This document shows positions 47,828-56,524 of a stretch of DNA of 64,000 nt, in pieces. This stretch comes from Planctomyces sp. SH-PL14. GTDB lineage: Bacteria > Planctomycetota > Planctomycetia > Planctomycetales > Planctomycetaceae. Each line of letters begins with the position of its first letter. The first letter of the stretch is position 1. Where the stretch lies: NCBI RefSeq assembly GCF_001610835.1, contig NZ_CP011270.1:744001-808000 (forward strand), read 5' to 3'. A model generated the notes under the pieces. That model saw only the letters and a program-made list of their open reading frames with translations, was not told the DNA's origin and ran no database searches. A program made the translations under genes and the position numbers.

Positions 47828-50161
47828 TCACTTCAACACGTCGTTGAGCCACGCTCGGACCTGCGCCCTGATCGGGGACGGCCGCAGCGCCCAGGCGTCG
47901 TCGTGGTTGACGAAGCCGGCCTCGGCGAATGTCATCCGGCCGGTGTCGACCTCGGCTTCGGTCAGCATTGTTCGAACGGCGTCGAGCGACGCCCCAGCCA
48001 CGGGGGAGGACTCCGCCAGGAGGAACTGAGGCCGTCCCTGGAGTCTTGCGAGACGCGTCAGGGCGCTTACCCGGTCGCTTCCGGCGACGGGCCAGGTCCG
48101 GACGCCGTCGTAGTGGCTGAAGCAGACCATCCCCCGCCAGCGTTTGGCGATTTCGTCGTCGTGCAGGCCGAGGGCGTTGCAGGCGATCGCCCCTCGCGAG
48201 AAGCCGACGAGGACGATCCGGTCGGGATCTCCGGCCCAGCGGCCGCAGACTTCGTCCAGAACCCGCTTCGCGTGTGCGACCGTGGTCGCCGGCTGATGGT
48301 CGGGAGCGGAGCCCCACCACTGGGTGACATTCGCTCCCTGCTGATCCAGGTAGGGAAGGCCGACGCAGATCGCCCCGTCCGTTCCGGCGAGGCCGAGCGC
48401 CAGTTCGCCATCCTCCACGCGGCCTGTGGAGCGGTCCCCCTGCGGGTTGGCATAGGGTCCGTTCCCCGTCCATTCCGCCACCACGGGGAACTTCTTCGCC
48501 GGGTTCCAGTCCGTCGGAAAGGTGACGGTGAAGTAGGCGTTCGGCTCTCCGTCGATCCGCATCAGGCAGCGGCGGCCCGGCGCGGGGGGCTCCTGCGTGA
48601 GAGGCGGAAGAACGACATCGGGCGCGACATCCCACACGGTCCGCGATGCCGGCTGGGGGCCGGTCGGGACGAGACGGATCTGGCGGACGTCCATCACCGC
48701 CCCCTTTGCGAGCTTCCGGCAGCGGAGCTCCAGCGATTGGGCCGATCCCGCTTCCAGCCCGAGCGTGCCGATCTCGCGCCACCGGAAGTTCTGGAAGTGT
48801 CCAGTCTCCTCCACGTCGAAGACGAGTTCCCGGTTGCCGACCGAAACGATCATCTCACTCCCGGCGTGTCCGCCGCAGCCCTGGAGGATCTGCACCTGGT
48901 ACGCCGAGGGAGCAGGCAGATCGATCTTCCACTCCACCCAGTCGGCCGGGTTCACCCAGTAGCCGACGGTGTTCTTGTGCGTGAGCGGCTCGAACTGAAG
49001 TTTTTCGCCGTGGACGATCGCGTCGCTGGCATTCAGCGTCAGGACGCCGTCCCGCCCCGGTCCGATCCGTTCTCCTTCGGCAGCGAGCCGCGGGGTTCCG
49101 ACGACGTCCAGCACCACAACCGCGGGGGACGCGAGCGCCTCCCCCGCCGCGATCCGCCACTCCGTGGGTGACTGAGAGAATTTCAGGAGTCGCTCGACCG
49201 GCGGAGTCCATGGCGGCGCAGGGGCCTCCGCCGGCATCTCGGCGGGCGACACCGCCCCGCCCTGCGGGATTGGCCACCACCATGCCCTGAGGACCACGTT
49301 GTTGAGCCGCGGCAGGACGACCTCACGCGTCGCCGTCGGCTGGTCGAAGACGAGGTACAGCGAACCCGGCTGCCGGAACACGCCGGCGCCCGGGATCTGG
49401 AGGGCGTCCCACTCAAAGAGGCCGGTGGCAGTGCGTCCAGCCGGCCAACCCGGGAGGGGCTTGCGGCGGAGGATCCGGTCGACGGTCTCGACAAGACGCC
49501 CCGCCATCTCGGCGTGGCCGGCCGGATTCGGGTGGTATCCGTCCGTCGTCCAGTCCCGCAGGTTCGTTCCCCCGCCCTCCGCTTTGGTCCACGCCGCGAA
49601 GTGGTCGATCACCGGCGTCCCGAATTTTCCGGCCGCCTCGCGCGTGATTGCCGCGTAGGGCTCCAGGCGGACGTTGCAGTGCTCGCCGATTCCGTTCACT
49701 GGAGACTGTTGGGCGTACCGCGGTTCAGTCATGAGGACCGGTTCACCGCCGGACCGCCGCACCGAGGCGACGATCGCTTCGAGGTTGGCGCGGAACCGGG
49801 TGGGGATGATCCGCTCGGCGGATTGCCCCTTGTCGACATAGCTGTCGTTCGTCCCGTACATGATGGCGACGATGTCGGGGTGGTGGTCGAAGAGAGTCTT
49901 CTCCAGTCGCGCGAGGGCTTGCTCGGAGTTTTCTCCGCCGATCCCGACGTTGATGACCCGGACGGTGTGTCCTTTGGCGGTCAGGTCCTTCTCGGCGATG
50001 GTGGAGAAGGTCTGTTCGGCTGTCACACCGGGGCGGACTCCCTTGGTGATCGAGTCCCCCAGTGTGAGGACCACGGTGGGCCGGGGTTCACCGGCTCTTC
50101 CGGTGGTCGGAAGGGCGGCGAGGAGGAGCCAGAAGAATGCGCAGGACAGCCAGCGAGCCAT
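47828..50161 (-). CDS. Secreted three-module esterase: SGNH hydrolase, carbohydrate-binding-like middle, alpha/beta hydrolase
   Basis: The 777-residue protein has a signal peptide (about 1-23). Residues 28-230 are an SGNH hydrolase with block I LTLGDSITKG (Ser37), GGENS, YGTND and the catalytic DGYHPN pair (Asp207, His210). Residues about 240-510 look like beta-rich binding modules; the part around 405-500 (YWVNPADWVEWKIDLPAPSAY, QILQGCGGHAGSEM) resembles a CBM6/35-like fold. Residues about 530-777 form an alpha/beta hydrolase with the nucleophile elbow GFSRGA. The combination suggests removal of acyl groups from a polysaccharide by two different esterases. Substrate not determined. Confidence 0.83.
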   Translation of the reverse strand: MARWLSCAFFWLLLAALPTTGRAGEPRPTVVLTLGDSITKGVRPGVTAEQTFSTIAEKDLTAKGHTVRVINVGIGGENSEQALARLEKTLFDHHPDIVAIMYGTNDSYVDKGQSAERIIPTRFRANLEAIVASVRRSGGEPVLMTEPRYAQQSPVNGIGEHCNVRLEPYAAITREAAGKFGTPVIDHFAAWTKAEGGGTNLRDWTTDGYHPNPAGHAEMAGRLVETVDRILRRKPLPGWPAGRTATGLFEWDALQIPGAGVFRQPGSLYLVFDQPTATREVVLPRLNNVVLRAWWWPIPQGGAVSPAEMPAEAPAPPWTPPVERLLKFSQSPTEWRIAAGEALASPAVVVLDVVGTPRLAAEGERIGPGRDGVLTLNASDAIVHGEKLQFEPLTHKNTVGYWVNPADWVEWKIDLPAPSAYQVQILQGCGGHAGSEMIVSVGNRELVFDVEETGHFQNFRWREIGTLGLEAGSAQSLELRCRKLAKGAVMDVRQIRLVPTGPQPASRTVWDVAPDVVLPPLTQEPPAPGRRCLMRIDGEPNAYFTVTFPTDWNPAKKFPVVAEWTGNGPYANPQGDRSTGRVEDGELALGLAGTDGAICVGLPYLDQQGANVTQWWGSAPDHQPATTVAHAKRVLDEVCGRWAGDPDRIVLVGFSRGAIACNALGLHDDEIAKRWRGMVCFSHYDGVRTWPVAGSDRVSALTRLARLQGRPQFLLAESSPVAGASLDAVRTMLTEAEVDTGRMTFAEAGFVNHDDAWALRPSPIRAQVRAWLNDVLK

Positions 50162-50255
50162 CGGTACCTCGATCGGTCGTCACGGTTGGAGCCGCGGACG
50201 ATTGTCCGCCACCGTGGGATCGAGGTGTACGCGACGAGGTTCTTGGCGGCAAACG

Positions 50256-50578
50256 TCGTCCTGGCCGGCACGGCGTTGCTACGTCAAACCCAACGTGCGA
50301 CGGCAGCTGGGGTCAAGGGGGGCAACCCCCTTGCCGCCGGAGGCACTTCCATGAGGAACCGCCGTACACAACGGGCGTCCGTTTTGTGGTACCGGCGTTG
50401 AGGACTCCTTTAATTCACACCGCTTGCTTTGCAGACCCCGCGTCTTGGTGAGGGGGGCATCCGATACGTAATCCGCGTTTGGACACGTACTCCTTCAGAC
50501 AGTTCCCGACGAGACAAGCCGCCGGCGGGCAAGGGGGTGTGCCCCCCTTGCACCCCCACCAGGGTGCCCCTGGACCCG
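50256..50578 (+). repeat. Structured interspersed repeat, copy G
   Basis: Full-length plus-orientation copy: GCCGGCACGGCGTTG, CCCAACGTGCGACGGCAGC, the GGGGGG(CAA)CCCCC hairpin, and CCAGGGTGCCCCTGGACCC at the right. It lies between the start of the esterase gene and the 3' end of the SWIM-SNF2 gene. Confidence 0.85.
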
Positions 50579-50591
50579 ATATGGGCTGGGG

Positions 50592-53500
50592 CTATGACAA
50601 CAGTTTCTCCAGGTCGTCGGCCGTCAGATCCTGCATCAGCGAGCCATCCGCCTCGAGAATCGCGTCCGCCAGCTCGCGCTTCTGCCCCTGCAGCTCCAGA
50701 ATCTTCTCCTCGACCGTATCACTACAGATCAGTCGATACGCAAAGACCTGACGCGTCTGACCAACACGGTGCGCCCGGTCGATCGCCTGAGCTTCAACAG
50801 CAGGATTCCACCACGGATCGAGCAGAAACACGTACTCGGCCGCCGTCAGGTTCAGACCCAAGCCCCCGGCCTTGAGGCTGATGAGGAACACCTTGACGTC
50901 CTCGTTGTCCTGGAACTCGTCGACCATCTGCTTGCGGGCGCGGGTCTTGCCGTCGAGGTAGACGTACTTGACCCCCTTCTTGTCGAGGTGCTCCCGAACG
51001 ATCGACAGCATGCTCGTGAACTGCGAGAAGACGAGCGACTTGTGCCCCTCCTCGATCAGCTCCTCGAGATGCGGGATCAGCACGTCCAGCTTGGCGAACG
51101 GCTCTTCCGTCGTCTCGCGGTCGAGCAGCGCCGGATGGCAGGCCGCCTGACGCAACCGGAGCAGCGCCTCGAGGACGTGCATCCGCGACTTGTTCATTCC
51201 CTGCTCGCGGACCATCCCCAGCAGCGACTCGCGGTAGTGCTGACGGAGCTCGTTGTAGAGCGCCCGCTGCCGCTTCCCCATCTGGCAGTAAATCGTTTCC
51301 TCGAACTTCTCCGGCAGGTCCGCGGCGACTTCCCGCTTCGTCCGGCGAAGAACGAACGGCCGCAAGCCGCGAGCGAGGATCCGCCGCGACTCCGCGTCCT
51401 GGGCGTCGGCCGAATTCACCTTGAAGGCGGAACTGCGACCCAGCATCCCGGGGTTCAGGAATTCGAAGATCGACCACAGATCGCCAAGGTGGTTTTCGAT
51501 CGGCGTACCGCTCAGAGCGATGCGGTGCTCCGCTCTCAGCAGCCGGCACGCCTTGGCCACCTGCGAGGTGGAATTCTTGATCGTCTGGGCTTCGTCGAGG
51601 ACCGCGTAGTCGAACTGGAGGTCCTTGAGGGGCAGGATGTCGCGACGGAGCGTTCCGTACGTCGTGAGGATGATGTCGAACTTCGTCAGGTCATCCCGCA
51701 GATGGGCCCGCTCGAGTCCCGTGTACTCGACGTGCTTCAGCTGCGTGAACCGCTCGATTTCGTGGACCCAGTTGAACATCAGGGACTTGGGGACCACGAC
51801 GATCGACGGACGCCGGTTCGGATCCAGGTTCTTCCGCTCCTGCAGGAGCGCGAGGAGCTGGACCGTCTTACCGAGACCCATGTCGTCCGCCAGACATCCG
51901 CCGAAGTGGAAGTCCTGAAGGAACTGGAGCCAGCCGAGCCCTTCCTGCTGGTAGGGCCGCAGGCTCCCCTTGAAGCCTTCCGGTTCGACCGCCTGCTTGA
52001 CTCCCTTGAAGGAGCGGAGCTTCTCCCGGACCTCTTCGAACCGGGCGTCGACTTCGACGAATTCCTCGGTTTCGAGCAGCGCATCGAGAAGGCCGACCTG
52101 GGTCATCGAGAACCGCAGGTGGTCCTCCTGGGCGGCTCCCAGCCCCGCGAGCATTCCGTACTGGACGAGCCACTCTTCCGGGAGAATCCCCAGCGAGCCG
52201 TCGTCGAGGCGGACCGTGTTGTCACCCCGCTTGAGCGCGGCGAGGAGCTCGGGGAACCCGACTCCGGCCCCTTCGAACGCGGCATCGCCGGTCAGCTCGA
52301 ACCAGTCGATGCCGGAGCGGATGCGGAACTGGAGCGTCGCCGCCTGGCGGATCTGCTTGCCATCGGCCCGGACCTGCCATCCCTGCGGGATCAACCGCCG
52401 CACGGCGTTCGCCAGGTCGCTGACCGGAATCTCGACGTCGTGCTTGGCGTTCCGCTGATCGAGCATCCGGCGGAAACCCGCCTCCTTGAGCTGCGACCAG
52501 CCTCCCGCTTCCGCGTTGCGGTCCCGCAGGATGCAGCGGCCCTTCTCGCGCTGGACGATCGCCCACCGGGCGCTCGAGCCGGACACGAAGGCGTCGAGGT
52601 ATTCGAACTCGACGACCCCCGTGAGCCGCTCGTGCTTCCACCCCTTGGTGCGGGGGGACTTGAGGGTCAGGTAGGCGACCGGCGTCGCCTTGGCTTCTTC
52701 GAGCTTGAGATGCGTCGGAAGGTCGAGCTCGGGGAGCGTCGGCATGTCGAGGAGCTGGTCGACCAGCTCCCGTTCCTCACCGTTGCCGACCGAGAAGCCG
52801 TTCTCGGCCCGGACCAGCTTGACCCAGTCGAACGCGCCGAAGTCTTCGACGCGGGCGATCTTGTCTTCCGTCACGACCAATCCGCCGGGGACCAGCAGGC
52901 GGGTGTCTTCGAACTTGAGGACTTCCGCGTCGCGGCGGAGCTCGCCGCCGAGCCCCCAGCGGGCGTTGGCGTCGTCATGCCGCAGGACGAGCGCGAGGGT
53001 CCACGGGTTCTCCGTATCCCAAGCGAGCGATGAGGAGTGCTTCTCTTCATCACCGAGGAAGCGGACCCGCCCCGTCGTGCACATCATCGGGAGCAGGAGC
53101 TCGCACAGCTCGTAAGGGACGCGGTAGCGGAAGATCGAGGTCTGGAATTCCGCCTGCTGGGCGAACCAGCCCGAGCGGTCGGGCACGCCCCCCATCAGGT
53201 ACGCCAGGATCTGGCGGTCTTCCTGCAGCTCGAGCTCGTCCATCCGGCCCGGACGGATCTTGAGGGGCTTCAGCTTTCCCCACTGTCCGCTGGCGCGGCG
53301 CTGCCGCTGGGACGTCTGAATCACGAGCTGGTTCGACTTGAGGCTCTCCTCCAGGTCGACTTCGTAGTAGATCTCGCGGTCGGTCGTCTCGGCCGTCTTG
53401 CGGGTCGGGTCGACCGCCATGTAGGACCGCAGCGACTCCAGCCGCTGCTCCCATTCACGCATCTTGGGAGCCGCGGGGCGGGCCGGAGCGGCGACTGCCG

Positions 53501-53918
53501 TGGCGGCGGGGGCGGACCCGCGGCCGATCGGCGGAATGTAGACGTCCCCTTCGCCGTCCTCGTCATCGGCCGGATCGTCGAAGAGCGACGGGCGGACCTC
53601 GACGAAGAAGGGAGGAATGTGTCCGGGCTTGGGGGCGCCGGTCACAAGGTGCTGGGCGTCGACGGCGAGCAGCGTGGCCCACAGGTGTTTGCAAGCCGGA
53701 TCGCGGGTCTGGCCGTCGCCGACGCAGCTGCAGAACATCCGCAGCTCGTTGTTCTGGCGGCTGAGCTGGGTGGCGTATTCCACGCCGTCCCGAACCACGC
53801 CGAAGACATCGTCTTCCGAGACGCGGATGATGGCGACCCGCTCGGCCTGGAGATATGCCTGGCCGCGGAACCGGATGTCGCCCCGAAACTTCGACTCAAA
53901 CAACTGCGCCAGTGACAC
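50592..53918 (-). CDS. SWIM zinc-finger SNF2-family helicase
   Basis: The 1108-residue protein starts with a SWIM zinc finger, C-x-C-x(10)-C-x-H (Cys63, Cys65, Cys76, His78). A large middle region of about 500 residues follows, then the SNF2 motor: DDMGLGKTVQLL, DEAQTIKN, LSGTPIENHLGDLW, and the C-terminal half with SLKAGGLGLNLTAAEYV and IDRAHRVGQTRQV. This is the bacterial HepA/RapA-like SNF2 group with a SWIM domain, thought to remodel or clear proteins on nucleic acid. The smaller SNF2 gene at 29-31 kb lacks the SWIM domain. A repeat lies past its stop. Confidence 0.95.
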   Translation of the reverse strand: MSLAQLFESKFRGDIRFRGQAYLQAERVAIIRVSEDDVFGVVRDGVEYATQLSRQNNELRMFCSCVGDGQTRDPACKHLWATLLAVDAQHLVTGAPKPGHIPPFFVEVRPSLFDDPADDEDGEGDVYIPPIGRGSAPAATAVAAPARPAAPKMREWEQRLESLRSYMAVDPTRKTAETTDREIYYEVDLEESLKSNQLVIQTSQRQRRASGQWGKLKPLKIRPGRMDELELQEDRQILAYLMGGVPDRSGWFAQQAEFQTSIFRYRVPYELCELLLPMMCTTGRVRFLGDEEKHSSSLAWDTENPWTLALVLRHDDANARWGLGGELRRDAEVLKFEDTRLLVPGGLVVTEDKIARVEDFGAFDWVKLVRAENGFSVGNGEERELVDQLLDMPTLPELDLPTHLKLEEAKATPVAYLTLKSPRTKGWKHERLTGVVEFEYLDAFVSGSSARWAIVQREKGRCILRDRNAEAGGWSQLKEAGFRRMLDQRNAKHDVEIPVSDLANAVRRLIPQGWQVRADGKQIRQAATLQFRIRSGIDWFELTGDAAFEGAGVGFPELLAALKRGDNTVRLDDGSLGILPEEWLVQYGMLAGLGAAQEDHLRFSMTQVGLLDALLETEEFVEVDARFEEVREKLRSFKGVKQAVEPEGFKGSLRPYQQEGLGWLQFLQDFHFGGCLADDMGLGKTVQLLALLQERKNLDPNRRPSIVVVPKSLMFNWVHEIERFTQLKHVEYTGLERAHLRDDLTKFDIILTTYGTLRRDILPLKDLQFDYAVLDEAQTIKNSTSQVAKACRLLRAEHRIALSGTPIENHLGDLWSIFEFLNPGMLGRSSAFKVNSADAQDAESRRILARGLRPFVLRRTKREVAADLPEKFEETIYCQMGKRQRALYNELRQHYRESLLGMVREQGMNKSRMHVLEALLRLRQAACHPALLDRETTEEPFAKLDVLIPHLEELIEEGHKSLVFSQFTSMLSIVREHLDKKGVKYVYLDGKTRARKQMVDEFQDNEDVKVFLISLKAGGLGLNLTAAEYVFLLDPWWNPAVEAQAIDRAHRVGQTRQVFAYRLICSDTVEEKILELQGQKRELADAILEADGSLMQDLTADDLEKLLS

Positions 53919-54146
53919 TCAATGCCTCCTGCGACCGCGCTCCGCGTCGGCCTCGGAACCAGTCCTTCAAAAATTCGGAATCCAACAAAGGTAACGAAAG
54001 GAGGCAGACTCTGACCACCCCTTCGGGGGAAATTGGGTAGCGCGCGTCGGGCGCGGGCCCCCTTCGTGAGCGATGACTTTGTTTCCGGCTGGAGCGCGAG
54101 GCCGAAGTTTCCAAGGCCACAGCGCTCGTCGAACTTAGAATGAGGG

Positions 54147-54246
54147 AAACACAAAGGCACCAAGGCCCACAAAGTTCACGAAGATTCGCGGCCACGCAGG
54201 ACCAACTTTGTGCTCTTGGTGCCTCCTTCGTGCCTTGGTGTTTAAC
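54147..54246. repeat. Palindromic interspersed repeat, ACACCAAGG type (second copy)
   Basis: The left arm GAAACACAAAGGCACCAAGG and the right arm CCTTCGTGCCTTGGTGTTTA are near-complementary, as in the 12925-13026 copy. It lies between the starts of the SWIM-SNF2 gene and the end of thiS on the minus strand. Confidence 0.78.
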
Positions 54247-54269
54247 CAAACACCCCAAGCCAAGAAACG

Positions 54270-54470
54270 CTACCCGCCGCCGACGAGGGTCACGATCTCC
54301 AGCGCATCGCCGTCCTGCAGCGGAGTCGAAGCGTGCTCCGTCCGCGGGACGAGCTCGAGATTCCGCTCGACCGCGAGGAACTTGGGATTCTTCCCGAGTT
54401 CCTGCAGCAGGTCGCCGACCGTCGTTCCGGCGGCGACTTCCCGCGGTTCTCCATTGACCGTGACTTTCAT
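54270..54470 (-). CDS. thiS: Sulfur carrier protein ThiS
   Basis: The 66-residue protein is a typical Thi[13 protein letters not shown] first strand, [31 protein letters not shown] with the terminal Gly-Gly that accepts sulfur as a thiocarboxylate for thiazole synthesis. The ATG at 54470 gives the standard length; a frame start six codons earlier is possible. thiG, thiF or thiH are not in the window, and no TPP riboswitch was recognised upstream. It follows the E2 gene by 36 nt on the same strand. Confidence 0.9.
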   Translation of the reverse strand: MKVTVNGEPREVAAGTTVGDLLQELGKNPKFLAVERNLELVPRTEHASTPLQDGDALEIVTLVGGG

Positions 54471-54506
54471 CCGTCGTCTCTCCGACATCCGAGCCGGCCG
54501 GCCCGA

Positions 54507-56216
54507 TCAGCAGGCCGCCAGCAGCTGGAACGGATCGGCCAGCATGTTGCACAGCGTGACGAGGAACCGGGCCGCATCCGCGCCGTTGATGACGCGGTGG
54601 TCGTATGAGAGGGACAGCGGCAGCATGAGGCGTTCGACGACCTTGCCGTCGACGAGCTTCAGTTCCGACTGTCCACGCGACATCCCCAGGATGCAGACTT
54701 CCGGGTAGTTCACGATCGGCGTGAAGCCGACGCCGCCGATGCCGCCGAGGTTCGTCACCGTGCAGGTCGCTCCCTGCATGGAGTCGATCGGCAGCTTCTT
54801 CTCGCGAGCCTTGCCGGCGAGGTCCGTCAGGTCGCTGGCGATCTGGAGGATCGATTTCTTGTCGCAGTCCTTGACGACCGGGACGAGCAGCCCGTTCGGC
54901 GTGTCGACCGCGCAGCCGATGTTGATGTACTGCTTGAAGACGATTTCGAACGTCTCGGGATCGAGGCTGCTGTTGAACTTGGGGAACGCCTGCAGGCAGC
55001 GGGCGAGGGCCTTCATGACGATGGCGGTCATCGTCACCTTGGGACCGTTCTTGCCGATGCCGTCCGAGAACTTCTTCCGCGCCGCTTCGAGGTCCGTGAT
55101 ATCGGCCCGGTCGTGCTGCGTGACGTGCGGGATGACGTTCCACGCGACCGTCAGGTTCTCAGCTGCGGTGCGATAGATCTTGGACATCGCCTCCCGCTTG
55201 ACCGGACCGAACCGGGAGAAGTCCGGGAGCGGTGGGGCGGTCAGGCCGCCGCCGACGCTGCGGACTGCCGCAGCGGGCTTCTGCGTGGTGAGGGTCTGCA
55301 TCCGGCCGCGGACGTATGCCTGGACATCCTCGTGCGTGATCCGTCCGCCGGGGCCGGTTCCGGCGAGCTGGCGGAGGTCGACGCCGAGCTCGCGGGCCAT
55401 GCGGCGGGTCGAAGGCGCGGCGGGAGCGGGAGGCGTCGCCGGGCCGCTCTGGCCGTTGTTCGCGGTTCCGCCGGAGACCGTCTCGGCGGTCGTCATGACA
55501 GTGGTCGGTTGACGGGCCGGCTCCTTGGCCGGGGCTTCCTTCGCCGGCGCCGGGGCGTCTTCCTTCGGGGCAGCCGGCTTTGCCGTCGGTGCGGAAGCGG
55601 CTCCCGCGCCGAGGATCGTCAGGATCACCTGGCCGGGCTTGATCGTGTCGCCGTTCTTGACGTGGATCTTGCCGATCTTGCCCGCCTGCGGGCTCGGAAC
55701 TTCGACAACCGCCTTTTCGGTTTCGAGTTCCATCACCGCCTGACCGGCGGCGATCTCGTCCCCTTCCTTGACCAGGATCTCGGCGACATCGGCCGACGTG
55801 ACCCCTTCGCCGACGCTCGGAAGAGTGAATTCAAAGCTTCCACCGCCGCCGCCACCGTTGGACTTGGAGGCCGGGGCCGGAGCTTCGGCCGGTTTGGCGG
55901 CGGGCTTGTCCGCAGCCTTTGTTTCGGGAGCCTTGGCGGCCGGAGCGGGCTTGCTTTCCGGGGCGGAGCCGCCGGCGGCAGCGCCATCGATGACGAGAAT
56001 CGCCTGGCCGACCTTAATCGTGTCGCCGTCCTTCACGAGGATCTTCGAGATCTTGCCGGCATGGGGGCACGGAACCTCGACGACCGCTTTTTCGGTCTCC
56101 AGTTCCAGGACGTTCGTACCGGCCGTGATGGTCTGGCCTTCCTGCACCAGAACTTCGGCGACGTCCGCCGAGTCCACCCCTTCACCAATCGCCGGCAGCT
56201 TGAATTCCATGCTCAT
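54507..56216 (-). CDS. aceF: Dihydrolipoyllysine acetyltransferase, E2 of pyruvate dehydrogenase
   Basis: The 569-residue E2 subunit has two lipoyl domains with the modified Lys at 43 and 168 (ETEKAVVEVP in both), Ala/Pro/Lys-rich linkers, a peripheral subunit-binding domain (about 269-302, TRRMARELGVDLRQLAG) and a catalytic domain from about 335. The active-site motif is DHRVINGAD: His540 with Asn544 where many E2 proteins have Asp. The Asn form is known in the pyruvate-dehydrogenase E2 group, so activity is not in doubt. No E1 or E3 gene adjoins. The ATG at 56216 precedes MEFKLPAIGEGV, the true start of the lipoyl domain. Confidence 0.94.
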   Translation of the reverse strand: MSMEFKLPAIGEGVDSADVAEVLVQEGQTITAGTNVLELETEKAVVEVPCPHAGKISKILVKDGDTIKVGQAILVIDGAAAGGSAPESKPAPAAKAPETKAADKPAAKPAEAPAPASKSNGGGGGGSFEFTLPSVGEGVTSADVAEILVKEGDEIAAGQAVMELETEKAVVEVPSPQAGKIGKIHVKNGDTIKPGQVILTILGAGAASAPTAKPAAPKEDAPAPAKEAPAKEPARQPTTVMTTAETVSGGTANNGQSGPATPPAPAAPSTRRMARELGVDLRQLAGTGPGGRITHEDVQAYVRGRMQTLTTQKPAAAVRSVGGGLTAPPLPDFSRFGPVKREAMSKIYRTAAENLTVAWNVIPHVTQHDRADITDLEAARKKFSDGIGKNGPKVTMTAIVMKALARCLQAFPKFNSSLDPETFEIVFKQYINIGCAVDTPNGLLVPVVKDCDKKSILQIASDLTDLAGKAREKKLPIDSMQGATCTVTNLGGIGGVGFTPIVNYPEVCILGMSRGQSELKLVDGKVVERLMLPLSLSYDHRVINGADAARFLVTLCNMLADPFQLLAAC

Positions 56217-56524
56217 GACCGTTCCGCGATCTCGATCAAACCGGGCCGATTCCGGCCGGTCGCTCCGAGGACACCTGAGTTCTTGTAATTCGGGAAGGAC
56301 GAGGCGGAGCCCCGTCCGGAAGCGGGATGATAGTGAACGGGACGCCACATGCGACAGTGGGGAAACCCGCGAGAATCGACGTGACAACAGCACCTGAAGA
56401 TGGAGGGGAAAGCGGCGGTCCAATCGAACACCTTTGATATCGCTTTCGAGAGGACGCCGGGTACAATCTTCGGGAATTCCCGGTGTGCTGGCCCCTCTCC
56501 TGTCTTCTCAAGCCGAGCGTGTCC
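56217..56524. other. Divergent intergenic region upstream of E2 and the giant gene
   Basis: A 308-bp spacer with a CG-poor stretch around 56410-56475 and no gene on either strand. It should contain both promoters; no consensus boxes were assigned. Confidence 0.4.

Noticed and set aside
50769-53033. 754-codon open frame on the plus strand
   Set aside because: Antisense shadow of the SWIM-SNF2 gene.
54470-54506. TPP riboswitch upstream of thiS
   Set aside because: Only 36 nt separate thiS from the E2 gene and no thi-box sequence is present.
54507-54620. E2 active site judged inactive because Asn replaces Asp
   Set aside because: The His-x3-Asn form is known from functional pyruvate dehydrogenase E2 proteins.
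56217-56420. Longer N-terminus for the E2 subunit
   Set aside because: The extra 69 residues are Arg/Ser-rich and unlike any E2; the lipoyl domain starts right after the ATG at 56216.
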